A DNA stretch of 35,391 nt, from contig MNCI01014272.1 in assembly GCA_015680685.1 (NCBI GenBank), forward strand, positions 1 to 35,391. The letters are read 5' to 3'. The notes under the pieces are model-generated. The model was not told the DNA's origin. It searched no databases and saw only the letters and a list, made by a program, of their open reading frames with translations. Origin of the DNA: Gnetum montanum (lineage: Eukaryota > Streptophyta > Gnetopsida > Gnetales > Gnetaceae). The position numbers were made by a program, and so were the translations under genes. Within the stretch, counting starts at the first letter, position 1; every line of letters starts with the position of its first letter. Below are positions 11,747-20,093 of the stretch, piece after piece.

Positions 11747-12665
11747 ATGGAGGAAGTAGGAGATAGGATGGTACAGGAGGAAACAGGTTCGGGGAAGACT
11801 CAAATGAGTAAGGATGTCTTCTTCACACATAAGCAATTAGGCTTTCTCCTGCAGGTGCGTTAGCATGGAGTTATGTCGTCGTTTTGTAGATGAAGGGGTT
11901 TCATAGACAAATTGTATTGTGTCTGCACGGCCTGGGTGGATGTGTTTCACCCATTTTGCCGACCCCCCCTTTTTTTTTGCGTCTGTTAGGCGAATTGTGT
12001 TACGCAGGTTTATGGACTTGATTGTAATGCGAATGCGGAAAACAAGTGCTGCGTGCATAGATTTTGCAAATAGGAAGCGGATGATAGAGATAGAAGTACA
12101 GTAAGGGCTGAGGGTAGGGTTATAAGGGGAACAGGGATGCACTTCTAAGTGGACAAGATAACCTGAGTAGCCATTTCAAAACGTTGTTTGCACTTCACCT
12201 CTCAGATGAATGCACCTTTGGACGACATCTTCGAATCAAGTAACCTGCAACCAAAGAAGAAAACGAAGGATACCATTGCTCGTGCGAAATCGCAGACGAG
12301 GTTGTTGAAACAAGTGCCATTAGAGGCAAGATGAAGTGATCGGGCCGTGAAGGAGGAACTGTAGCACGAGGCCGTAGTTTTCAACCTTGACGCTCGGCCT
12401 AGCATATCGCTGTCAAAGATCATCAGACTCAACGCACCTGACTGGTTATGTAAAAGACCAGCTAGATGAATCTGTGAAGCTGGGGCCTGATAGCAATGAT
12501 GAGCGAATATCCCCAAAGTCGTAGTTGACGAGAATGCCTTTGGGGCTCTCGACGGAGAAACTAACCTCTCAGAGGTACCACCGCTGGAATGGATGTGGTG
12601 ACGGTATCTCCGAGGGGTCAGTAATATGCCCTTCGGCACATCCAAGGAATCAGTAGGATGTCAGT
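11747..12665 (+). pseudogene. Candidate second opposite-strand gene, unknown product, interrupted
   Basis: I do not recognise the product. Exon 1 (11747-11854) is 36 codons, MEEVGDRMVQEETG... to FFTHKQLGFLLQ, and stops exactly at a GTGCGT donor. After a 350-nt candidate intron ending TTCACCTCTCAG, the same phase continues at 12205 with MNAPLDDIFESSN and a Lys-rich stretch. Past a TGA and a TAG it goes on as HEAVVFNLDARPSISLSKII, RLNAPDWLCKRPAR, and after more stops VVVDENAFGALDG and NLSEVPPLEWMW. The stops fit C-to-T or G-to-A changes. It lies just inside the 3' LTR, antisense to gag-pol. The - strand frame over 12202-12645 is longer but has a Ser/His/Arg-rich, shadow-like composition. I see no homologue in the old element. 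Confidence 0.4.
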
Positions 12666-12676
12666 GAGGTAGTGAC

Positions 12677-12693
12677 GCTGGGACAATCCCAGC
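12677..12693. other. Perfect short hairpin
   Basis: GCTGGGA, a 3-nt loop CAA, then TCCCAGC. It lies between the candidate opposite-strand gene and the minisatellite; role unknown. Confidence 0.5.
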
Positions 12694-12770
12694 TTCCCAC
12701 CCCATGTGTCTTGCAGCTGCACAAAGATAATCACGCTCGCTTGAGTTGCATGAGAGCAGTTTGTGAGCCC

Positions 12771-13285
12771 CAGTTTTAAGTCCTGGGTGACTGTCATTGC
12801 TGATTTTAAGTCTCAGCAGACCATGGTCCCAGTTTAAAGTCTGGGAGGACTGAGAAATGCTAGTTTTACATCGTAGCGGATGGCGGCGGGGCTGATTTAT
12901 GGTCTCAGCAGACCGTGCTGTGGGTGTCAGTTTTGTGTCATGACCCAGGGACAAGTCTGTGCTGGTTTTACGTCTCAGCAGACGGTTACTTACCTTTGCT
13001 AGTTTTATGTCGTGACAGACAGCCAATGCTAGTTTAGCGTCGTGGCGGACGCATGCAAAAGATGCCAGTTTTTCATCATGGCAGGCCTGTACAACATTGC
13101 CAGTTTTGCATCGTAGCGGATGGTTACAACTTGCCAGTTTTACGTCGTGGTGGACGGTCAATGCTAGTTTAGCGTCATGGCAGATGCGTGAAGGGCATGC
13201 CAGTTTCACGTCATAGTGGACGTTTGTTGCCAATTTAATGTTGTAGCGGACATTTGTTGCCAGTTTAACATCGTAGCAGATGTTT
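12771..13285. repeat. Minisatellite 1: about 16 copies of a ~33-bp unit with a covarying stem-loop
   Basis: Units begin CAGTTTTA or TAGTTTTA near 12771, 12801, 12830, 12861, 12893, 12928, 12963, 13000, 13030, 13066, 13100, 13134, 13165, 13200, 13230 and 13261. After the AGTTTTA box comes a 3-6 bp stem around a 6-nt loop (TCAGCA, GTGGCG, GTAGCG, ATGGCA and similar). Stem pairs differ but stay complementary: AGTC/GACT, CATC/GATG, GGTC/GACC, CGTC/GACG, TGTC/GACA, GCGTC/GACGC, ACGTC/GACGT, AACATC/GATGTT. Only the copies at 12928 and 13066 break it. The array sits just past the end of pol. A 219-codon - strand frame (12661-13320) runs through it with HDxKLA-like repeats. Confidence 0.9.
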
Positions 13286-13320
13286 TTTTGCCATACTTGA
13301 TATTTACACTGCAGATGCAA

Positions 13321-14418
13321 CTATATGTAGTACCAGTTTAGATATATATGATTGATAGGGTTTGGTAACTTGTTGTTGTCGACATCTGCTAACTTGAATG
13401 CTTCGTTGCTATACGCATTAGTTACCAAGAAAGGGCCCTCCCAGTTTGTAGAGAATTTGCCTACTGGTTCACGAACGACCTTGAGAACTAAATCTCCTTT
13501 CTTGATCGGATGCTATTAAAGATTGTGATGATACTTTTTCCTCTGCTTGTCTTGATATTTTTCGATTGTATCAAGCGTCTATATTCGCTTCTCCTCTACT
13601 GAATCCAAATCCATGATCCGAGACTCGGTGTGTTGAGCCTCATTTATAATCGTGGAGAGGACCATTCTCAGAGAAGGAACTTGCAACTTGAGGGGCAGCA
13701 CTGCTTCAGATCCGTAGACTAGGCTATAGGGTGTATTCTCTGTAGCCATTCTACATGTAGTACAATACGCCCATAGCACATAGAGGATTTTTTCGTGCCA
13801 CCGTCTCTTATTGTTGTCGAGCATTTTCTTGAGCAGATTGATGATGACTTTGTTTGTTGCTTGAGCTTGACCATTCTCTTGCGGGTAGTAGGACGAGGAA
13901 AAAGATTGTTTAATGCCAAAGCTATCACAAAAGGATTTGGTTTCTGTACTACTAAACTGCGGTCCATTGTCGGTCACGATAGTCATCGGGAGACCAAATC
14001 TGGTTACAATGTTGTCTAAGATGAAATGGAAAATCTGTTTAGATGTGATCTTCCTTAAAGGAATAGCTTCTACCCACTTCGTGAAGTACTCAGTAGCAGT
14101 AATTATGAAGCTATGACCTACGGAAGATTTCGGTGTGATGGGACCTATAATGTCTAGTCCTCATCATTGAAAGGACCATGTTATCTGAGTCGTATGTAAC
14201 TATGTAGGCGACACATGTATAAGATTCACGTGATGCTGACATGTGTCACAAGTTTTAACCTTTGTCAGGCAATCTTTTTCTATGCCTGGCCAGTAGTACC
14301 CTAAGTGGCGAATTTTTGAAGCCATAGCCCATGGTGCTACATGTCCTCCGCATAATCCCTTGTGAACCTCGCCGACGATACGCTGTGCTTGGTCCTTGTT
14401 AACGCAAGTAAGTAGCAC
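13321..14418 (-). pseudogene. Integrase, young element
   Basis: Zinc-binding region: VHKGLCGGHVAPWAMASKI ... LGYYWPGIEKDC ... CDTCQHH (H, H, C, C). Core: GLDIIGPITPKSS (first Asp), IVTDNGPQFSS (second Asp) and YYPQENGQAQATNKVI (Glu region). The C-terminal module, past a TAG at 13576 and a TAA-TAG pair, has KKGDLVLKVVREPVGKF, NWEGPFLVTNAY and NHIYLNWY, ending at 13321. The catalytic triad is present but stops near 14197, 14160 and 13576 break it. Confidence 0.9.
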
Positions 14419-14475
14419 ACCATCAAAAGAGCGTCTACAAAGAGTACTGTCTCCTATGATTACGTACTGCCTAGC

Positions 14476-15048
14476 TCACTTGTGGATTGCATCTTTCTGC
14501 ATGCATGTCAATTCATGTGGTAGCTCGCCTTGTAAAAGGTAAGTTTTAATGTTGTCGTACCATTCTGGCGTGCTTTCTTCGAGAAGAGAAGATATTTGCG
14601 CCGCCTGAACGATAGGACTTGTACAATCTATTATTAAAGTAGGACAAGTGTCGAGTAGATGTGAGGGCATGTTTAAGGCCAGCGTAGCTAGTGCATCGGC
14701 CAGTGTGTTATCATTCCGTGGCACGTGTTGGGCATCAATGATCGCGAATTTCTTCAGAAGATCTTTAGCCATATCGCAGTAGGGCTGCAGATGGATAGAT
14801 TTGCAGGTGTAAATTCCTGTGATCTGATTGATGACGAGTATCGAATCACCCCTAATTGCCAAGTGTCGAACATCGAGTTCGTTGGCAGCTAGTAATCCTC
14901 TGAGGAGCCCCTCGTACTCTGCCACATTGTTTGTACAGGGTAAAGTCAAGCGATAAGCGTGAAGACGCATGTCCTTAGGTGATAGCGTAATAATGGTGGC
15001 AGCACTGCCACCTCTAGCGGTTGAAGCTCCGTCGAAATACAATGTCAC
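14476..15048 (-). pseudogene. Second (archaeal-type) RNase H, the Tat lineage marker
   Basis: LYFDGAST, then NNVAEYEGLLRGLLAAN, AIRGDSILVINQI and PRNDNTLADALATLA give the four acidic residues D, E, D, D of an RNase H fold, all intact. A second RNase H between the ordinary one and integrase is characteristic of Tat/Athila-type elements, and is the main reason for the lineage call. The domain has no internal stop over 190 codons. The chain continues to a TGA at 14473-14475 and then towards integrase. Confidence 0.88.
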
Positions 15049-15159
15049 CTCAGGGCCTGTTAAGATAGGGCTTACGCTATGTACATATTCGTCTGGAAAT
15101 TCAAGCTCTATGGTTGTCTGACTGTCTATAGGAGATGTTACTAATTGGTCGGCTATCGC

Positions 15160-15780
15160 TTAACCTTTCATAGAAGATTGGCCAATGTAATGCAGATCGA
15201 ATTCTGCCGTGATAGCCTTCCAACGAGCTATTTTGCTACTTTCGTATAAGTTATGCGTAATGGCCCTAAGGATGTTATTTTTACAGATGATATTAACTTG
15301 GCTATGGAACAGATAATGTCTACACTTCTTGAGCATAAACACTAACGCTAAGCAGTTGCGCTCTACTTCGTTCTACCTTGTTTCATACACACATAGAGTG
15401 TGACTCAAGTAGTAGATGGGTACTTCTGACCCGTCATCCCTCCTTTGATAGAGTAATGGTGCTAAGGCTACGTCTGAAGTTGCAAGATAGATATAGAATG
15501 GTTGATCCCTTTGCGGTGGGAAAACTGTTGGAAAACGTTGAAGCTCCTGCTTCAAGCTGTCGAACGCACGCTGACAATCGTCCGTCCATTCGAAATCAGT
15601 CCCCTTTTTAAGCAAATGTTGCATAGGGTGTAACCTGTCGGTTAATCTCAAGATGAACCGCCTGATAAACTGTAACCTCCCTTGTAATCCACGTAATTGC
15701 TTAAGACTTATAGGGGGTGCCAATTCAACAATGGCTTTGACTTTATCAGGGTCTACGCGTATGCTAGCTTCCGATATCAC
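15160..15780 (-). pseudogene. RT thumb/connection and first RNase H, young element
   Basis: Reads LKQLRGLQGRLQFIRRFI (thumb), FEWTDDCQRAFDSLKQEL, then PFYIYLATSDVALAPLLYQ, PIYYLSHTL, a stop, NEVERNCLALVFMLKKCRHY and ITAEFDLHYIGQS. Relatives have an Asp-containing strand at the RNase H entry; here it reads YIYLATSD, so this first RNase H looks catalytically weakened, as is typical where a second RNase H follows. Confidence 0.8.
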
Positions 15781-15789
15781 AAAATGCAG

Positions 15790-16629
15790 CATTCATCTAG
15801 TTTTGACTCCGAACACACACTTTTTTGGGTTGAGTCGGAGATCGTATTTAGAACATCTTTTGAGAACTAACTCCAGATCCTCTGAATGATCTTCTGACTT
15901 TAAAGACTTAACAACTATATCGTCAACATAATCATTCAGTCTCCCTAAGAGGTAATCGCTAAAGATGTATGTTATAGCTCGTTGATATGTTGCTCCGGCA
16001 TTTTTTAAGCCAAAAGGCATCATGGTATAGCAAAAGGTCCCCCAGGGTGTCATAAACGTTGTTGTTAGTTGGTGCTCTGGGTTAATGTGTATTTGATTGT
16101 AGCCTTAGAAGCCATCCATGAAGGACAGAAGTGCATGTCCAGCGGTTGTGTCTACTAATTGATCAATACTCGACAATGGGAAGTTATCCTTAATTATAGC
16201 TTTGTTCAAGTCCTGGAAGTCTATACAAATGCGTATTCCTCCGGTCTTTTTGGGAACTACTACAATATTGGATACCCAGTCTGAGTAATCAACCGTGCGA
16301 ATAAGACCTGCCTGGTACAGCTTAGTGATTTCATCATGCACTGCTAGCGCGACTTCTGAGTTGAGCTTTCGTGCTTTTTGTCTAACGGCTCCGATATGAG
16401 GATCTAGGATTATGTTGTGTTGAATTAATCTTGGGTCTAGTCTTGGCATATCCTTGTATGACCATGCAAACACCGTAATGTTATCCTGGAGAACCTGTTT
16501 TATGTCATCACTTGCCTTTTGGTATAATAGAGAGCTAACCTTGAGAGTTTTAGTCTCACCCCTATGCATAACCACAAAGACCTCATTGAGTGGATCCTCG
16601 GTTACATCCCCATCTTCTAGATCTAGCAT
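15790..16629 (-). pseudogene. Reverse transcriptase domain, young element
   Basis: Visible motifs: NIVVVPKKTGGIRICIDFQ, DLNKAIIKDNFPLSSIDQL, HALLSFMDGF (catalytic motif A Asp), a stop, GYNQI, MMPFGLKNAGATYQRAI, and the catalytic box NDYVDDIVVKS, followed by LNPKKCVFGV. The YVDD box is intact. A stop at 16102-16104 and another at 15790-15792 interrupt the chain. The pre-RT segment (16629 to about 16450) carries FVVMHRGETKTL. Confidence 0.9.
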
Positions 16630-16800
16630 GCGCGTCGATTGCTCTAGCTAGTCTAGAGATGTTTCTGACGTGGCTATGATTGCATCATTAAGGGCTAGGT
16701 TGGTTTCTATTAGTGTGGGATCAAGCTATCTAATAATTTCACCATGTGAGCTTGCTAAAAGTAGCAGTGCAGACAACATTTCATCCATCTGCGAATTATC

Positions 16801-16806
16801 CTGCAA
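16801..16806 (-). other. Candidate 3' splice site before pol
   Basis: On the - strand a pyrimidine-containing stretch ends TTTTGCAG immediately before the pol frame. If used with a donor near the end of protease (about 21800), the spliced-out intron would contain the whole opposite-strand gene. Ogre elements are known to splice an intron between protease and RT; use here is inference. Confidence 0.45.
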
Positions 16807-16810
16807 AAGC

Positions 16811-17127
16811 GTCAAATGCGAGAGTAATTAGAAAGATACTAAGTTTGATGCGATAAGTGTTGAACGTATAACATTTAGTTTAGTGTACAGGAAGTGACAT
16901 GATGTTGTTATGTAAAGGTAACTGAATTTTAAAGTTTATGCACAGCCTGTAATTAATGAGACCTAATTATGAGGAGATAAGATACAGTAGTTTAGGGTCG
17001 TTTCAGACCGTAATGCGTGTGATGTCTGGTGCAATTAATGCCTTAATCCTCGGGTTCCAGCTCATACTAACACCAACATTTGGGCAAGTCTCGCTGAAAT
17101 CAGGTATCAAGTTAGTTAAATTTTGCA
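16811..17127. other. Spacer between the divergent pol and opposite-strand gene starts
   Basis: No coding similarity seen. It separates the start of pol (leftward) from the start of the opposite-strand gene (rightward), so it probably holds the upstream promoter region of the latter. Confidence 0.5.
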
Positions 17128-17135
17128 TATAAATA
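17128..17135 (+). promoter_or_regulatory. TATA box of the opposite-strand gene
   Basis: A perfect TATAAATA lies 156 bases before the proposed ATG at 17284, which has a good context (GCAATGGCG). Transcription would start around 17160, giving a ~120-nt leader. This suggests the opposite-strand gene has an internal promoter rather than depending on an LTR. Inferred from sequence only. Confidence 0.55.
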
Positions 17136-17673
17136 AGCAGTTTTCAGTAAGAACGGGCTGTTGGCTATCGCGAATTCGAATTTCTAACTATTGCAAAGCG
17201 AGAGGAAGAGGAGAAAAAGATTAGAGCGTGTAGTTTGCAAAGACTTGAAAGTGCAAAGCTGTGAAGGTTTTGAAATTGTAGCAATGGCGCCTAAAGGGAA
17301 GAGGAAGAACATGAAATTGGCTAAAATCAATGAGGTGCAGGAGAATTTGCAGCGCACTTCGCAGGCATTGGTCGAAGTGAGGGACCCTACGCCTTTGAAC
17401 CGATAGGCCGTTCCTTGCGTACTTTTGTTGTTTTAGCAGTGTTTATTCTTGTAGCGTTATTCGCATAAATGAGAATTTTAGACTATGGACCTCGCGTTAA
17501 GGTGAGGGTTTAATTGGGTGCGTCTATCATCGTTGTCGGGGACAAACCTTGTGCTGTTGCAAGGGTTTGGGCGATTTTGGCATGAATGGCTAAGCATAGT
17601 TTGTAGATTTTCTGTGTTTAAACATGCAAATGTGAATCTAGACGTTGATCTATGTATTACATTTTCTGTACAG

Positions 17674-18123
17674 TGTTATGCTAAAGCCTGTCTTAATCGT
17701 CTTAGACATCGTTGGGGTTTTGTGCTGCATAAACCCGATCGTGCCTAATGTCCCTCCCCCGCAAACTCAGTTGCATGGGAAGGCCATATGGTTTCAAAAG
17801 GGCGCTTTGGAGTTTCTGCAGTTTTTACTGCATAACTACAACATTATTATATGTTCTAATTTGTTAGGAGATGTTGCTGGTGCCATTTTGGAGCACCTGT
17901 TAGTGGGTTCCGCGCAGGGAATTTTGGCCTTCTTGACAGACGGAGCCATCGATACTGGTCGTCCCGAGGACTGAGAACTTAGCGCCCGAGGTTTGAGGTG
18001 CTTAGGTTAGATCTGGGAAATGGCCCAGTTTAGTTGCTACCACGGATACAATACTTTGTTCGTGGCCCGCCATGTCTCAACCTATTTCCAGAACCCACCA
18101 GGCACCGTGTACTACTCAGGCGG
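17674..18123 (+). pseudogene. FCP1/NIF-like HAD domain exon, catalytic residues lost
   Basis: After a strong acceptor (ATTTTCTGTACAG) the exon reads LKPVLIVLDIVGVLCCI, HGKAIWFQKGALEFLQFLL, NYNIIICSN, AFLTDGAIDTGRPED, a TGA, RELSA-like sequence, a TAG, IWEMAQF, GYNTLFVARHVSTYF and QNPPGTVYYSG, then donor GTAAGT. Plant FCP1/NIF-type phosphatases show the same order: LVLDLNG.L, a ..RP...EFL..., V.IWSS, a CTD-like strand, LW, NTLLVDDSP, NPP.T. Here motif I keeps only the first Asp (DIVGV) and the motif IV Asp pair is Ala-Arg. The old copy has lost these residues too, so loss of catalysis preceded the present stops. The fold assignment is by eye. Confidence 0.65.
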
Positions 18124-18211
18124 GTAAGTAATTTTGTTGGCTATATTGTCATTATACGTTTATTATCTAAGTTTTGTAAAACGTAAGATGAGCCTATGTG
18201 GTACGGTACAG

Positions 18212-18486
18212 GTTTTTTATCCATGAAAATAGGTTGGTAGGCGATGGTGATACTTTTTCATGGACCGAAATGACGATAAAGGCATTTACCTCAACTAGCA
18301 ATGTACGCGCTAGTGTGATGGGGCAGATCGGCTTCAACATTCATGAGTACCCCACCCGCTATGCTGACAGTTTTGAGAATTGCCAGAATCTCGGGTGGCT
18401 ACATGACGATTGGACCTTGGATCCTCCCCTTACCGTTGCGGACGTGCAGAAGAAACTTCCTCCATTTCCTTTGCCATTTGGACCTA
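18212..18486 (+). pseudogene. Exon 4 of the opposite-strand gene
   Basis: Joined in phase from exon 3 (GG+G codon). Reads FFIHENRLVGDGDTFSW, probably the end of the HAD-like fold, then VMGQIGFNIHEYPTRY, NLGWLHDDWTLDPPL and VQKKLPPFPLPFGP up to a GTAAAA donor. No internal stop. The old copy starts its exon 4 at the same place (acceptor before 5054, same phase) and shows a looser match. Confidence 0.6.
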
Positions 18487-18584
18487 GTAAAACTGCAGCG
18501 TATTCTATTGTTGCATGGTGTAGTTGCGAATTGTGAATGTTGCGTAATGGTGTTTTTGTTTGACCTATGTTGTATATTGTTCAG

Positions 18585-19496
18585 TCAAGGAATCCCAGAA
18601 GATTACCCTTACAATTTCCGGCCACGAGGCAAATACCGTCCTCTTCCGTTATGGCGACATCAAGGATGCACAATGCTGGCTTGGTCACGCGGCGGCCCTA
18701 GTTGCGGTGGTCTCCAAGATACGAGAAGCGAGGCTAATGCATTTATTTTTAGCCNNNNNNNNNNNNNNNNNNNNNNNNNNNNNNNNNNNNNNNNNNNNNN
18801 NNNNNNNNNNNNNNNNNNNNNNNNNNNNNNNNNNNNNNNNNNNNNNNNNNNNNNNNNNNNNNNNNNNNNNNNNNNNNNNNNNNNNNNNNNNNNNNNNNNN
18901 NNNNNNNNNNNNNCGGGCCCGGGCTTTCCCCAAAACACTCTCGCAGGGGAGATTCTTTTCCATAGAGCAAACCCGTATTATGCGGGAGGTTATCGAAGAA
19001 GGGACCCAGTTCAACTGGGCAAGCTACTTTGCTGAGGGGCTGCACACTGAGATGATCAGGCTTTGCAAGAAGCTCGACTCTCGTTTCAATGTGCATTACG
19101 CCTTCTTCGTAGCCTGCCTTCGACGTTTTGTTGAATTCTTGGTCATCCAAAGGAATGGGGTCTAGGTGCAATAAGACTGAGACCAGCTATCCAGACCTTG
19201 GATTGCCCACATTTTTAGCATCACGCGTGGACAAGATCCCCCGGAAGGGATTGGGGACTCTTTGTCTATAATGAACAGAGGTTTGGCGGCGTCTCGACTG
19301 CGAGGCCCTGACAGTGTAGGCAAGATAATGCCTACTTACACTGGTGATGCCTCACAAGGGAAACGTCTGGCAGCAGAAATTGTAGAACCTGCAGCTCGGC
19401 GTAAAAAGCTTCATATAACCGAGGCCTCTGCGGAGCCTGGGAGTGGCACAGGTCGAGCCGTGGAAGTCAGAGTTCAGCGAAATAAACCTCCGCCTG
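18585..19496 (+). pseudogene. Large exon 5: unknown conserved domain (contains the assembly gap)
   Basis: Begins ESQKITLTISGHEANTVLFR, then DAQCWLGHAAALVAVVSKI and LMHLFLA up to the gap at 18755. After the gap: RAFPKTLSQGRFFSIEQTRI, EEGTQFNWASYFAEGLHTEM, FNVHYAFFVACLRRFVEFLV, three stops (19163, 19172, 19178), RPWIAHIF, PPEGIGDSLSIMNRGL and a basic tail ARRKKLHI, ending at a GTAAGC donor. Nearly every block has a counterpart in order at 4564-3560 (-). The segment HGVPITLVFNKSIFSDLFGI of the old copy, which falls in the gap of the young one, recalls the 'putative plant transposon protein' domains seen with some plant retroelements; I do not assign a function. Confidence 0.7.
18755..18913. other. 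Assembly gap (159 N)
   Basis: A run of N inside exon 5 of the opposite-strand gene. The frames on both sides agree if the gap is really a multiple of three, but its true length is unknown. The old copy has more than 100 codons between the flanking matches, so the real gap may be larger than shown, or may include an intron. Confidence 0.95.
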
Positions 19497-19589
19497 GTAA
19501 GCGTGGAAGAAATATATTGCAAGTTGTACTACACAATGTTTATTTAGGATATTTTGAAGTGTCTTAAGCGTATTATATGATATGACCAG

Positions 19590-20016
19590 AAAAAGTTACA
19601 GAGCAGCTGACCCTTGAAATAGGGGCGGTAATACTAAGTCATGGGGAAGGGGCCCTAGTTTTAGAAGAAGAGGCCCCAGCTGTTAGGATGAGCCATGTAT
19701 AGATTCCTATGCGTGAGGAGGCCCCAACTGTTGGGACGAACGATGCACAGACTCTTGTGCGTGAAGAGAGGAATGAGGTAGAAGATGTTGGCGAGCTCCC
19801 CACTGTTACTGGTAGAGGTAATGAGCATGTTAGAAATTTTGTAGAATTCTATTAATAGTTAGAGTTTCTAACTTGACTACACTACAGGAGAAGAGGATGC
19901 ATCCACGTCCGTCGTGGTGAGCAGAGCGTGGAGAGACTTTCCTGACAAGTTTGCCTTCATGGAGGGCGTTGTTAGTGATATGATCGAGCGCCTCGAGCGC
20001 ATCAATCCTGAAGCTG
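19590..20016 (+). pseudogene. Exons 6 and 7 of the opposite-strand gene: acidic linker
   Basis: Exon 6 (19590-19817) is Glu-rich with a repeated EEAP motif (EEAPAVRMSHV, EEAPTVGTNDA) and one TAG between the copies. Exon 7 (19888-20016) reads SRAWRDFPDKFAFMEGVV and SDMIERLERINPEA, ending at a GTACGC donor. The old copy has matching sequence at about 3110-2971, including KMEFIRGMTKDMI, with a donor at the same codon. The composition suggests a disordered, charged linker. Confidence 0.6.
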
Positions 20017-20093
20017 GTACGCTGTAGCTATAAAAGGTTTATTTTATTATATAGTGGTAATGTGTCATATACATTGATAATACTTGCTGTTAG

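Larger units (their letters stand above)
13321..16800 (-). pseudogene. pol: Pol of the young element: RT, RNase H, second RNase H, integrase
   Basis: One - strand frame can be followed from 16800 to the stop at 13321-13323 with no frameshift, although more than ten in-frame stops cut it. Most stops fall where relatives have Gln, Arg or Trp, as expected from C-to-T or G-to-A changes. A good acceptor (TTTTGCAG) stands immediately before 16800, so pol may be joined to gag-pro by splicing, as known for Ogre-type Tat elements. Start of the frame: DNSQMDEMLSALLLLASSH. The product would copy element RNA and integrate the cDNA. The domains are listed separately. Confidence 0.9.

Noticed and set aside
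11426-11759. Frames crossing the left LTR inner edge
   Set aside because: They span LTR and internal sequence and are broken in the other LTR copy; no domain.
12202-12645. 147-codon - strand frame as a gene
   Set aside because: Its Ser/His/Arg-rich composition looks like a shadow. The + frame here is more protein-like and joins in phase to an upstream exon. Not fully excluded.
12771-13285. CRISPR-like array
   Set aside because: Repeats of ~33 bp without unique spacers, in a plant retroelement. It is a minisatellite.
13579-14116. Frames on both strands overlapping integrase (for example 13795-14019 and 13913-14116 +, 13719-13967 -)
   Set aside because: They overlap the integrase core, whose motifs are clear in a single - frame; these are shadows.
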